NCBI GenBank assembly: GCA_022749755.1
Contig: CM040451.1
Location: 3,238,871 to 3,302,870 of the forward strand
Direction: 5' to 3'
From: Azadirachta indica
Lineage: Eukaryota > Streptophyta > Magnoliopsida > Sapindales > Meliaceae
DNA length: 64,000 bases
Made by a program: the position numbers and the translations under genes
Notes under the pieces: model-generated
What the model saw: the letters and a program-made list of their open reading frames with translations, nothing else
Told to the model about the DNA's origin: nothing
The model's database searches: none
Shown here: piece by piece, positions 22,456 to 35,062 of the stretch
Layout: every line of letters starts with the position of its first letter
Numbering within the stretch: position 1 is the first letter of the stretch

Positions 22456-23000
22456 TGATGCTGAAAATTTGAATTCCCAATATCAAAGAATGGCCTGTAA
22501 CTCTTGTAGTTTGATTCAACTTCTTTATCTCTCTAACCTGTAAAACAACCAAAATCAAAGAACAGCAAGTTTTTTCGGTGTGTGATCTCCAATGCTTAAG
22601 TCAGTGGAATAATCTTAATTTGAATGAAAATTTTGTTAGAGTTTTGCCTTAGTTTTTCATGCGTACCTAGTTCTTACAATTGCAGGGATTTTATAGTGTT
22701 TAGGGCTCAACAATTTTCTTTTATTATCTGCCATAACCACCCATGATAGAAGGTGAGAGTGTGGATAGTTTTCCCATATTTGAAGAAGTGGTTCCCAGAT
22801 TTTCAGGTCTGATTTTGGTATTTTCATGTTATTATCTACCCAACTGGAGGACCAAAAATGGCATGAATTTTTCGTGGTTCTGGTCGAGAAAATTTAGCCT
22901 CAGGTATATTCGTTTCTCAAGCTTCTAGTAAACTTCCTATATTGCTGCAGTTCATATTCGATAACTTTTTCCCAGGTGTTGTTTTATCTCATTTTCTTTC
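22456..23000 (-). repeat. 3' LTR of the Ty3/gypsy element
   Basis: Matches 32708-33235 in long blocks such as TTTAGGGCTCAACAATTT, TTTGAAGAAGTGGTTCCCAG and TTTTGGTATTTTCATG. On the minus strand this is the downstream repeat. Confidence 0.82.
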
Positions 23001-24068
23001 CAAAATATGAAGCCCTTGAGTTATTTAGTAAAATGAAAATTTTACTAAAACCTAAGTTGCTTTCTCTATTCATTCTCATGGGTATTTCATAACTGACCTA
23101 AGGCTGTTTTTTGTTTTATTCCGACAATCATCAATTGCCTTAAACTATAATGGTTTCAGGGAATTGTGCATCTGAGCTTGGATGCATCTTTTTAACTTAC
23201 GAAAAATGGCAATTCCTTGATCTTTGCAAAAATCGAGGTTGTAATTGTCACTTCACGAAGCATGCAACGATTGCAGCTAACATTTCACCATTATTACCTT
23301 TCTATTTGCCTTCTCAACATAAGCCATATATTCTTCTTTGATTGGGCCATATGTATTTTTATTTCCTCATTGTCATTTCACATTTAAATCTCCTGAAAAA
23401 TGCATCCCAGCCCTCAATTTTGGACAGGCCAGATTAAAACCTACTCGGGTATAAGTTTGCTGTTTTTCTTCAATTGCACACTTTTTGGCAAGGTCAAACT
23501 TTAAAAAGCTTAAAAAATGGTCATCTACTACCACTGGTCTTATCATTGCCGCCATTTCAAAGGATTTCTAAGTAAGCAAGACTCTTCACTAATTTTTTCT
23601 CTTCGTTATTTCCCACACTTCGCCAGAAGAAACTCAGTCGGTAAGTTTAACGCTTTTCATCTTTTTTTATGTAGGTTTTCTATTGACATGCTTTGCTCCT
23701 TTTAAAATTGTTTGATTTCGTCATTGTTTCTTTGTTAACTTGATTCATTCTTTCACAAACTTGTTGTATACACATTCTTGCTTTTTCGGTTTGAACGTGT
23801 TTAAGGATTATTTTTTCGATGGTTCAATGCTGGTACTAGGGTGTTATATATTTTAGTAGAATTTTGTGTGTTTTCTGTGTATTTTGAATAGGTTTAGTAT
23901 TTGATGTATCAATTTTCATTATGAAATTTACATTCATATTCTGCTAAGGCATAGAAAATGTTCAAGAAAATTCGCTTATAGAATATGAGCATATAGGAAT
24001 TCATACATGATCATGATATTCTTGTCAATTTAGCTCTAGGATTTTCCATCTCAGTAACCAAAAGTTAC

Positions 24069-26500
24069 TTGTATGCGTTAGGTTTCATGGTCTTGTTCAA
24101 CATTTCATCATCTCTATCTATATCATCCAATATAGATTATGTGGCATGGAATAAGTTGCCCCCTTTTGTTAGGTGTGATTACTGGTTTAATTTTGGAGAG
24201 ATACCTTTTAAGATAGCTACTATCCTAGCCATGTATGACCCTAAGACTGAGAATAAAAATCCTGAGATTAGAACACTTGAGTCCAAGGTTCCTAAAGTCA
24301 GGGAACCTAAGACTGTAATGATATTTGATAGTGCTTCTAATGACGTGCAGGAGAATATGGACTCAAAAAGAACTAAGATAGAGTTTGGTAGATAAGCTCA
24401 CCAGAGATCTTGAGCAAGAGGCTTTATCTAGCCAAATAAGTGCTCCATAAGGTGTGGGGAAAACTAATCAAAATCTATAAGTCTCCTAATTTAGGACTAG
24501 GACAAAGGATGATGGAAATAAAGTGGGAAATGATGCTAGGGAGTTTGAGGATATAGATGATAATAAACCTAATTCAAGTAGGATGCATATGTTTTATAAG
24601 GTGGATTAGTTCTTTCCTCCTTGATCATATCTAACCTTAAATCTTATAAGATGGTTTGTCAGATCCCAAATGATATTGAAGTTAAGCTTTTTTGAGATTG
24701 ATGAGTACTCAAGGGAGCCGAGGGAAGGTGAAACAACCTTTCACAATGAGCTATTTCATCTTGGGTTAAAGCTGCCCATTCAGGAATATTTTAGGCGCCT
24801 CTTCTTTCAATGTGGTATTCCTTCATACTAGCTGAACCTAAATAGATGGCTAGTTATCTCTAGCTCATTTGTGCTCTAGGCCATTATTGAGAATGGTCTC
24901 CCTAGTATTAAAGGGAAGTTGCATGTACCTATTTAAGAAAAAAATTTTTAGGGATTCTTGATTTGTATTACCTCCAGAGCAAATAAGAACTAAAAAGCCA
25001 GTGACTGATGTTCCCTCTTGCAACAAAGGATGAAAGAGGAAATAGTTCTTTGTAAGAAGGAACTAGGGTCAGTCATTACTGCATCTAGGTTTAAGATAGG
25101 ATATCTTGACCACGTTTACCCAAAAGGGTAAGTTTTTTTCCCTAGCAAGATTTTTATTTCTTTTGATTATTTCCTGATTTAATTTTCCTATTGTTTGCAG
25201 TTAAAGCTTAGGATCCAATATCTGACCTCATTGATCTTGTGGTTGAGAAGATTGTTGCTGGTAAAGTACTTGCTTTCAACCATAAAGAGCTTCTTAACCC
25301 TGAGGTACTAGTTGGCTTGGGTCTGGTAACTTCTGCCCCCATACGAAGATAACTCCTTGTAGCTTATAGAAAGGCAATGATTAAGAAGATTAAGTATTTT
25401 TGCGATTTGAGTTGAATTTTTCTTTTTGAATAGTTATCATTTTAACAAACTCCCTTATTTTTGTAAAGAAAATGGGTGACAAGCAACCGACTCCCAAGAG
25501 CTCATCTGCTAGGCTTTAGTCTCTATTGACCAAAAAAAATAAGTTGAAAAAGGCTAGAGATAAAAAAAAGCAGCTCAACTTAACGATCAAAAGACCCTTT
25601 GAAGGGCCCGGACTCACAAAAGCTACATTTTCCAAGAAGAAGACTATGTTCATTAGGGATAAATCTAATCAGGTCCAAGCTCAAAACTTAGACAAGACCA
25701 CTGATTTGTTTAAGGAAGATTCCGCCGACTTCACCCTCTTGGTCAAAAGAGCAAGGACTGTGGCAGTAAGTTTAAAGAGAACTTGTTTGAGTTGACATCT
25801 GAAAACCTCCTAGAGGACAAGAAGGAAGACTTTGTTTACTTGACCCTTTTTTTCAACAATTTAGGGGCCATCATTTCTCTTGAGGTAACCTTAAGGGTTG
25901 GGGGATAAACACCCAAAAAAGTGATGTACTCTGTCTATAACTAGGATACTTAAGTAATTCTTAATTTTCCTTCCATTTTCCTTTAATATGGCTTTTTTTT
26001 TACCCGAGCTACTTTTGCTTAGATTATACATGCCATGTTTTTCCATAAAGAATGGGCAAAGAAAAATGCTAGTGCTACAACTTCTACCCAGAAAGTAATC
26101 TTTTAACTTAAGCATAACAATCATAGCTTGAAATAAAAGGTTGAGGCTATAAAAAGGGAATGTAAGCGTACTAAGGCTTAGCTTAGTAAAGAAATAAAGA
26201 AATGGGATCAGGAGAGAGCAACCATAGAGGCAACGACTTCTGATCTAAGCATGGAAAAGGCTAAGCTTGAAAGAAAGATCTAAAGAATGAGAGTTAAGAT
26301 AGGCAGCTCGATGTGGATTTGGTCAGAGCATAAAAGGATCTTTCTAACACCCGTAATGAAGGTGTAATGAAGGTGTCAATATAGTATAGAAGACCTTGCT
26401 AATTAGTTTCATTGACAAGGCTTTGAGTCGAGACCCTTCTCCTTTAGATTTCTTTCTTGTGGAGGACGATGAAACTCATGGGTAGATTGAGGATGGTCAA
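24069..26500 (+). pseudogene. Antisense ORF of the Tat-type element (plant gypsy-associated domain), degenerate
   Basis: This coding-like region runs against the direction of the host element. At 24690-24935 the plus strand reads, in one frame with two stops, a segment containing FHNELFHLGLKLPI, EYFRRLFFQCGIPS and NRWLVISSSFVL. This resembles the domain annotated in plants as putative gypsy-type transposon protein (the type EAGLRLPL...F...). A lysine-rich stretch follows (25526-25795). At 26100-26470 there is a Lys/Glu-rich region likely to form a coiled coil (EIKKWDQERATIEATTSDL), also usual for these ORFs. A broken N-terminal part may be 24069-24395. Stops and frameshifts throughout mean it is not functional. 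Family assignment is from motif memory. Confidence 0.55.
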
Positions 26501-27499
26501 GGCTCTACAAACTTTTACCTCCTCTCAATGTGTAAGCACTTTTAGCCCTTAAAGCTTGGGACCATAATCCACCTGCTTTCATTGCCTTTGGTCAGCCTGC
26601 TTTTGGGGACCTTTTCTTCAGAAACCTCAAGCCAGCAACTATAAACTTGTTATATACATGCTACTTTCTTTTGTGCAAGTGTTTGACACTCAGCATTTAT
26701 TTTCTTTACTTATATTGTCTGTACAAAATCTTGAACCATATTTTCTTATTAAATTAATTCAAAGGACATACTAGTATTAATACTAGGCCAATTAAAAATT
26801 CCTTAGTCAAATCATACCTTAAATCGAAATTGCATGGACTTATGTCCTAATTGAAACGCTTATTTTTGCGTAAATGTAAGAATTAGTCCTAATCTAGTTA
26901 TTAATCTTATGGTCAGGCTTAATTATAAGTTATTAAACCAATTATTCATAACTAAATTCAAATGCTATTTTCTTATTCAAAAATTCTAAAGGCATATAAA
27001 ATAAATTCTGACATGATTAGAATGTTCTTAGTTAGACGGGGCGCTGTGCAATCGATATTTTTCTGATCTTTTGTGCCTTTTTGAATTTGGCTTTAATCAA
27101 TTTTTTATCATTAATATTGCCAATTTATTTTTTCAAGAATATTTATTATTCAAACACTAAAGAAGACTTTGAGAAAAAATCAATCTTCTATTGATGTTTA
27201 ATAAACTTTTTACAAAGAATTCATACTCAAGGGTAATAAATTTCGAGCATCTCAGCATTCCACGATTTCTTGACCTCTCTTTCACCTAAATACTAAAGCC
27301 TGCATACTTCAGGTCTTACGATCTTGATGATACAATAGGGCCTTTCCCAATTGGCCTTCAAAGCTCTTTCACCTGGCACCTTAGTGTTCAGGATCACTTT
27401 TTCGAAGATCAGTTCTTCCTCTTTCAATATCTTGAGGTAGAGTCTCTGATCATAAAATTTGGCCACTCTTTACTAGTAAGCAGCTATTTTGATTAATGC

Positions 27500-28260
27500 T
27501 TAGTCCTTTTTCTCCTTGAGTAAGTCAAGATCATTTCGCATATTGAGTTCGTTATCTTGAACATTAAAATGTTTGACCTTAAATGTGGGAACCCAAATTT
27601 CTATTGAGATTATTGCTTCAAAACCAAACACCAATGAATAAGGTGTTTCTTTTGTTGTAATCTTAACAGTAGTTCTGCATGCCCATAAAACTTGGGTCAA
27701 CGCATCCACACAAGCTCCTTTATGATCATCGAGTGTTTTCTTTAAAGCCTTCTTAATGACCTTATTTATCATTTCAACCTACCTGTCAACCTCTAAAAAT
27801 GCTTGTCTTACAAACCTAAGGTCAATGCTAAACCCTGAGTAAAATTTTCTAAAGCTACTGTTATGAAACTGTCTCTCATTGTCTGTGATTAGAGCGCAAG
27901 GTATCTTAAATCTATATATTAGGTTCTTCTCTACAAATGTAATTATTTTCTTCTTAGTAATTTTTGACAAAGACTCTGCGTCAACCTATTTAGTGAAATT
28001 GTCAATGGCAACATTGGCGTACCCCATTTAAGCCTAACTTAAAGGTAGAGGGCTGATCAGATCAATCCCTACTATAGAAATGGTCAAAGGCTTAAGACTA
28101 TAGTGAGCTTCTATAGAGGCTGTTTAGGTACATCTCCATGGATTTGGCACTCCTAACATGATTTTGCAACTTGAATCACATATTGTTGCAAAGTTGGCCA
28201 GTAGCAACCTTTTCTTGATTATGAGTGTGCGAGAGATTAGGCACCTTCATGATCTCTATA
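27500..28260 (-). pseudogene. Integrase of the Ty3/gypsy element, degenerate
   Basis: Minus-strand 27970-27779 contains ALITDNERQFHNSSFRKF, matching the catalytic D-N-G-x-Q-F block of integrases with G changed to E. Minus-strand 27772-27500 contains LTQVLWACRTTVKITTKETP, then SLVFGFEAI, the conserved block after the core. The upstream zinc-binding part (to about 28260) is readable only in pieces. Confidence 0.85.
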
Positions 28261-28599
28261 TATAACCATATGAGTTTCCTTGATCACATAATTGGCCTTG
28301 TTTGGCGAAAGACACCTTAAATAAGGAAGCTTATAGCCTTCTTTATACAACACCCAATCTATAATGCAATATTAAGCTAACTTGTTTTTTACCTTTCTTG
28401 TGACATCTTTTTCTTTAGGTCATTCCTGTATTGAATGTATAGCCCAATTGGGTCATCCACGTTTGCTCAGTGTAATTTTTTATTGTGTTAATGCCTTAGC
28501 CAAATCGACTTCATAGTTAAGTTATCTCTAATTGTTCAGGTGATTTTTCATTCATCTGGACAAGTGTAATTTTCTTAACCTAACACACTATTATGTCTT

Positions 28600-28990
28600 C
28601 TGTCACTCACCTTTGCAAGATGAAATCTATAAGGGCCTAAGCTTTTATCACTCTTCGCAATTTATAATCAATGTCAAATTTGCTAAGCTCTGCTGTATAC
28701 TTTACTAATTGTCTGGAGAGATCGAATTGGTGTAGAATTTGCCTCAGGGACTAATCCATCAAAATAACAATCTAGTGCGTCTAAAGGTATGGTCGTAATT
28801 TTCTTGTGGCTATAAAAAGGGCCAGGGCCAACTTTTTAGGGGGTGAATATTTAGTTTCAGCATCAACAAGTGACTTACTAGTGTAATAGATTGGTCTATG
28901 AACTTAGTCATGATCTTCCTTTACTAGCATTAAGCTTACTGCATGATCAGAAATCGTCAAGTACAAGTAAAAGACATCATCACTTTGCGG
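28600..28990 (-). pseudogene. RNase H domain of the Ty3/gypsy element, degenerate
   Basis: Minus-strand reading gives pieces such as LYLTISDHAVSLMLVKED, RPIYYTSKSLVDAETKY, KKLALALFIATRKLRPY and LSKFDIDYKLR, in family order. Several stop codons interrupt it. Confidence 0.8.
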
Positions 28991-29829
28991 GCTGACTAGA
29001 TATAGAGTGCTCGCTAGATATTGTTTTAACACTTGGAAGCTAGCCTGACATTCTTTTATCTAACTCATGTATTTTCCTTTCTTCATGGTCTGAAAAAACT
29101 AAAAAACACTAATGGCTTTCAAGATGAATCTGCTTAAAACCGCTAATCTCCCTGTTAGGCTTTGCAATTCCTTTATTTCCCAAGCTCATGCCAAAGGCAC
29201 ACTTATTAGATGTTTAACTTCATCCTGTACCTTCTCAACAGTGAGAAAATTTCCTCCAATTGTCGTACATGATCACATTATTCATCGACTTGATATCATA
29301 TTGTTAACATAGACTTTTATTGTATTTCTGATAAGGGGATTTAAACTTAGTTGACTAGCCTTTGGAATGTGGCTTCCGCGTTCTTTAGCTCCACAAGTAT
29401 GATTTTGTAGCACTTTAACCCCTGATCTGTGATGAAGGCAATTTTCTTCTAATCAGGTTCATGCATCCTGATCTGATTTTACCCTGAAAATGTGTCTATA
29501 AAATTAAGGAAATTATGACCTGCCATTGCATCTACCAATTGATCTATCCTCAACAATGGAAACCCATCTTTTGCATAGACTTTGTTCAGATTAGTGAAAT
29601 ACATGCACATCCTCCATTTTCCATTAGATTTCATGACCATAACCATATTTGTAATCCACTTTGGGTAGTGGGCTTCCTTGATGAACTCAGCTTTTAGTAA
29701 CTTATTGACCTCCATAAAAATTGCATCTTTCCTTTCTTGGTTAAAAACTTTTCTCTTTTGTTTAACCAGTTTAAAGATTGGACTTATTACAAGTTGGTGG
29801 CATTTTATCCTAGGGCTAATGTTTGACAT
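28991..29829 (-). pseudogene. Reverse transcriptase of the Ty3/gypsy element, degenerate
   Basis: The longest open part (29829-29479) contains QERKDAIFMEVNKLLKAEFI, SNGKWRMCMYFTNLNK, DGFPLLRIDQLVDAMAGH and FIDTFSG, the N-terminal fingers of plant Ty3 reverse transcriptases. The catalytic-core part downstream to about 28991 is interrupted by stops. Confidence 0.88.
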
Positions 29830-30208
29830 ATCATTGTGTGTTCAAGCAAAAATATCTATATGTTCCCTTTAGAATTTCTCAAGCCTGACATTTTCAATCT
29901 CAGATAGTTTGAACCAATTTTAGCTTCCTTCTTGGAATGTCTTTAGTCCAAGACCACATTTTTCAATTTTTTTATCGGTTGTACAACTGATAGCCTCTCT
30001 TATTAAGTTGGTCATTTTTGGAACTTTTTAGAGCTTGCTCAAGGTTTTCTTCATTCTCTTAAAGGTTTCCTATGTCATGATGTTGGGATGTGATGTAATG
30101 TGATTGCTTTAAAGATATAGAGAAATAACTCCTCACTTGTTTTTTATCACCCTTGACAACTCTAATTTCATCTCCTATCTTGAACTTTAGCTTTAGATAA
30201 TGTATGCT

Positions 30209-30733
30209 CTACACAGCCTTGGTCAGCCTCATAAATGACTTTTTCAAGATCATAGAATAAGACATCTTTAGGTCAACCACATGGAATGTGACCATCGTAG
30301 TTTTTTGCTGGGGCAGGCTTCTTGTAGTCACTGATAGTTGTACTGTTCCCACATAAAGGGTACAGGACTTCGCAAACTCGTTGAGATTTATATCCACTAA
30401 TCTCAACTTCAAGTCATCAATTTTCATGGAATCCAACATACTTTTAAATATAATATATGCCGATCTGCTTGTATCAATCAATATTTTGCTCACCTTAGAG
30501 GACCCAACACTTAACGTGAATACCAATGCATTATTATGTAAGTAACTCGCACCCACCTCATACTCATCTGTGAATATAACGGGAACCGTGACTGACCTTG
30601 GTTTCTTCTCTGCTTGTATATTGAGAATGTGGATGCTAGGGGTGGGGTTTGGTAAGGAATACTTAGAGTAATTATTCTTGGCTTTATTCGAATTGCCTAC
30701 CAATGTCGGCTTTTTCGAAATTACCAAACTCAT
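30209..30733 (-). pseudogene. Aspartic protease region of the Ty3/gypsy element, inactive
   Basis: An open stretch of 174 codons. It contains ILIDTSRSAYIIF where the family has a D-T/S-G triad, so the catalytic glycine is replaced by serine. The downstream SYSMILKKSFM fits the usual YN.ILGR..L region with changes. Confidence 0.75.
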
Positions 30734-31452
30734 GTGCTCAAGATCATTTTCTAGATTATCCTTATCAGTATATTTTTACTCTAGGTATAATCCACGTACT
30801 TGTCTAAATAACCATTCTTGAACCAACATCTTTACCTGTTCCTTTAGATCAAGGCAATTATTTGTCTTGTGCTCGTGGTCTTGATGGAATGTACAAATCT
30901 TATCTTGAGACCTCCTATCCGAATCTTTTCCTAGGGGATGAGGATTCAAGACCAAGAGACCCGAACCTTTAATATTCTCATATTTCTCACTTAGGGATGT
31001 ATTGAGCAGAGTGAATTTTTACTTATCTTGTACTTGGGCTACACTCCTTATTACATGTTTTGGTGGTTATCCTTCTCAATTGCATTCTTAGTGAGCTTAT
31101 CAAATCGAGGAAAATGAAACTCTCAATCTCTTCTTTCACCTGACCTGGAATTGTCCCCGATAGTTTCCTTTCTTTCCTTCTTTTCCTCAAGTTTGAAATA
31201 GATGGTTCTATCTTTGGCCCTATATGCTCTTTCCTTCTGCTTAAAGAGCATTTGATCCTCAATCTAAATCTTATCAGACAATTCTTTACAGGCTTGTTCG
31301 TACGTCATCACATCATTTTTATAGACTACGAACCAAGCCCTATCCATTCGTAATTGTCTTCTAAATCCTTCAAGTGTCAAAGGATAGTTAAAGGCTTTTA
31401 ATTCCATGACCTTGTTATGATATCTTTTACAAATACTTTTCAAGCTGTCCCC

Positions 31453-31893
31453 CTAACCTTGCTTGTACAATAGTAAAGAACTCATGTTCTTATTTGTCAA
31501 GGTTGCCCCTCTAAACTCGTTGATAAAAGCTTCGCACAACTGAGCAAAGCTATCAATAGTTCCTGGCCTCAAACTTATGTACCATTTTCTGGCTTCTTCA
31601 TCCAATGTGAGTGGAAATGGGTGAAACATTTGTAATTCCATTGAGTCCTGAATTAACATCATTTCTCTGTAAAATTTAACATGTGAGGTTAGGTTAGATT
31701 TCCTCGTGTAAGGTGTCATTTGCGATATCTTAAACTTCCTAGAAAGAACTAGGTCCTGAATTTCCTTCGTATAAAGAGATTCCACCACTACCCTAATTCC
31801 AATTGACCTTTCTTGTTGGTCATAATTCTTCTTTGCCTCATACTCTTTTACTAATTTCTGGAGGTACTCCTCCATCTTATACTTACTCACCAT
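31453..31893 (-). pseudogene. Gag (capsid) region of the Ty3/gypsy element
   Basis: This open stretch ends with ARKWYISLRPGTIDSFAQL and EAFINEFRG, the retrotransposon gag signature. Further pieces of gag lie at 31262-31023. The N-terminal end is at about 32645-32284, which starts shortly inside the 5' LTR, carries stop codons and includes a likely coiled coil (ENKTELLQKELEDLKRML). Confidence 0.8.
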
Positions 31894-32707
31894 TTGAGCT
31901 GCTTGATTTTTCCCTTAGATCACCTCCAATCTTGCACTATCATCACTCACAAGCAGCACTACTTGCATCGAGGCTTCTTTGTCTTTTTGTCGTATCCGGT
32001 TCATAAACAAACGCAAGTGTATTGAACGGATGCTCTGCTTTGCCGTCCTTTTTGAGCTGTGGTCCAGCAGGGCTTTGCATCGAGCAGTCTCGAATTGTGA
32101 TCAAGGCGTTAGGATTTTGTGATTTTCCCCGAGCCTAATGCTCAGCGGCCTTGGCTTTTCCTTTTTGCGGCACAGTATACCTTCACCTGTATGAAGGTTC
32201 AACCTCTAGCAATTTGCTGGCCCTTGATTTAGATCTGGATACTGGTTTCTAGATACTTGTACTTTTTATAGCTTTCTTTCGAACTAAGTTGCAGCGATGT
32301 TTGTTGCATAAGTACCTATTAGCATTCTCTTAAGATCTTCAAGCTCCTTTTGCAAAAGCTCGGTCTTATTCTCTAACCCTCTCATCTTTTCATCCTTTTT
32401 TGCATGTGAATTACAGCTTTCCTTTAACTCCTTTCGCAAGCAAGTTGTGTCTTCTACATCAATTTGCATCATCACTGGACATTGCCGCTATGGGTCTAAA
32501 TAAGTTCTCAAATTTGATTCCTTATGATTTGAAATCTCTAAATGATTACCCTCGCTTTGAGGCAATTCCTTAAAATCATTTTCTTGGAGATTTGTCCCTG
32601 TCGCTTATGGCCTCACAAGATGGTGTTTTCCCTTTGCTGCCATTGTTAACTTAAATTTTGAAATTTGAAAATCGGCTTTTTGTTTGATTTCCCTAAACGA
32701 CACTAGT

Positions 32708-33235
32708 TGTTAGTGCATAAAATTTGAATTCTTAATATCAGACAACAAATTGTAACTCTTGTCGCTCGATTCAAACTCTTTCTCTCCTTAACCTGCAAAA
32801 TAACAAAAATCAAAGGACAATTGGTTTTCCCGGCATGTGATCTTCAACGCTTAAGTCATACGAATGATCTTAATTAAAGCGAAAATCTTGGCGAAGTTTT
32901 GCCATAGTTTTTCATGCATACAGTCCTTCTAATTGTGGAGATTTTTTAATGTTTAGGGCTCAACAATTTGCCTCATTATCTACCATAATGACCCATAATA
33001 GAAGGTGGAGGTATGGGTAGTTTTCCCACATTTGAAGAAGTGGTTCCCAGATTTTTCGATTAGGTTTTGGTATTTTCATGCCCTACTGAAGGACAGAGAA
33101 TAGTAGGGATTCTTTGTGGATATGGTCAGTAAGATTTAGCCTCGAGTATAATCTTTCCCTAAGCTTCTAGTGGACTTCCCAGTTCATCTTCGATAGTTTA
33201 TTACTCGGATATTGTTTTACCTCAGTCTCTTTCCC
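32708..33235 (-). repeat. 5' LTR of the Ty3/gypsy element
   Basis: On the minus strand the LTR ends ...TGCACTAACA near 32708. A gag-like start (ATG near 32643) follows about 65 bp further in. I did not recognise the tRNA whose tail would match the primer site. Confidence 0.8.
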
Positions 33236-34990
33236 AAACAAAAATTATACTAAAGAAAGGAGACGAAGCATATTCAAACCCCCATTAAGAAAAGATTTCA
33301 TTATGAATATTGATATATATACACACAAACTCTTATAAAAAAATTTTATCTATATATACTAATAGATTATTATTTTATCGGTATCACATGTCCTAAACAA
33401 TTTTTTAGAGTAACAAGAGAAAATTTTAATTATATAAAATATGTAATAAAAGGATAGTACCATAATTTAATTTACATAAAAAGAATTTGTGTAAAAATTT
33501 AGTTTTTTTCATTCAAGGAAATATAGCTTTAAAAGCATAGCTCTCAATCCTATTCTCAAGAAAATTCCTTATAAGGTTGGTGTGTTGACTTAAGAAATAA
33601 ATGTGAGATAAGATTTGAAGTCTTTTCAAGTAAAATACATTATATTAATTATCTCATATTTTTCTTTTTCATTTTTCATTATAAGGTGAGGAGAAAGAGA
33701 GCCTTTGGTTGTTGTTATAGTGGCTCCCACCTTATGAAAAATCAAAGGAAGAGACTTAAATGACAATTATTTTAGAGATATTTTGCAACCAAGACAAATA
33801 TGAAGTATGTACAAATATTAAATTTTAAAATTAATATTACTTATCTTGATATCTTGATATTACTTATCCAGCTTGCCTCATATTGTAACACATTTATTAC
33901 AGATTCTCCGACGGTCATTTCTTTAAAATTTTTAAATTAATATTTCAATCCTTACACTCATAAATGCCAATGTAAGTATTCAATAATGATTATTAGCATT
34001 TTAAGTGATATTATTATAATTAATCAATTAAAATTAATATATAAAGAATGTTAACTAAGAATGACAAACCTTGAGTAGGTGTAGCCATTACATTAAATTA
34101 TGGAAACTCAAAATTAGTGTGTAAGGAGTTAACATTTTAATCTTTAATTCGAAAGAAAAGGGCCTTTGTTCACCTTATCCAAGTCTATTTTGTGAATTAA
34201 TTTTCTGGATAAGGAGATTAATCTTTCGAAAATTTTCTTCTAATTATCTTCTATTAAGATAAAACTATATATGTGTTGACAAACTTCTATCTCTTCAGTA
34301 ATTACACTTTGCTAGTGATCCATATTATTAGAATACGAGTGTTTGTTTCCTTCTCAACAATTGTCATGCTAACTAAGAATGACAAATCTTGAGTAGGTAT
34401 AGCCATTAAATTAAACTTAAAATTGAAGTATAAGGATTTAACATATTAATTTTTAATGTAAAAAAGAATAGGACTTTGTTGGCCTTATCCAAGTCTATTT
34501 TGTGAATTAATTTTCTTCCCTTGATATTCTTATGATATTTTGTTTACTTTTTCTACTTCAAGCCTCTTGCTTTTTAGAAACCACCAGTTAGCTTTGTGGT
34601 AAGCGATCTTCCGCTTCCCACATGAAAAAAGAGATTCATCTCCTCCTATAATTAGTCATGTGCACAATCTTAGAAACAAGAAAAATAAAATTCTATTTAA
34701 AAAATCCTATCAAAAACTTTATGTGATCTGAACTTTTTTATGTGCATAAAAATTGCTCATCTATTATTTTCCGGAAAGAAAAGCGTAGAACACATTTCGG
34801 ATGCTTTCTTCAACTTAATCTTTTATTTTCAAACTTAGAACTTCTTTTAGCTTTCAGATCTCTTCAAGCAAGAGAAGAGAATCATTCACAAAAATAAAGC
34901 ATACAAGTTTTGATAATTGTATGCATTCATAGATAATAGAGCATTTCTATGATGCTTCTTATTTATTACAAGTACAATTACATTATTATT
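33236..34990. repeat. Repeat-module DNA downstream of the second PP2-like gene
   Basis: Contains module blocks shared with other parts of the window: GAGAAAGAGAGCCTTTGGTTGTTGTT (33683), TTTTGCAACCAAGACAAATATG (33781), and two copies of TTGAGTAGGT.TAGCCATTA (34071 and 34389) about 320 bp apart, each followed by a GGACTTTGTTgGCCTTATCCAAGTC-like block. No coding sequence is recognisable. Confidence 0.65.
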
Positions 34991-35062
34991 TAATTTTCGA
35001 GACGTTTTATTTAAAGTAATTTAACTGACTGTCTCGGTTAACTATTATGAAGCGAAGCTTCA

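Larger units (their letters stand above)
22456..33235 (-). mobile_element. Ty3/gypsy retrotransposon, Tat-type, old and degenerate
   Basis: Two related long terminal repeats (about 22456-23000 and 32708-33235) enclose gag, protease, reverse transcriptase, RNase H and integrase in that order on the minus strand, which is the Ty3 order. An extra 4 kb between integrase and the 3' LTR carries an oppositely oriented ORF, as known for the Tat lineage. The LTRs differ at many positions and every domain carries stops, so the insertion is old and cannot be autonomous. It sits inside a copy of the local repeat module: left flank GTAAATGTGTAAATTT, right flank AAAATTATACTAAAGAAAGG, empty-site relative GTAAATTACAATGTAGAAGGG at about 38163. 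Boundaries are good to about 10 bp. Confidence 0.88.
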
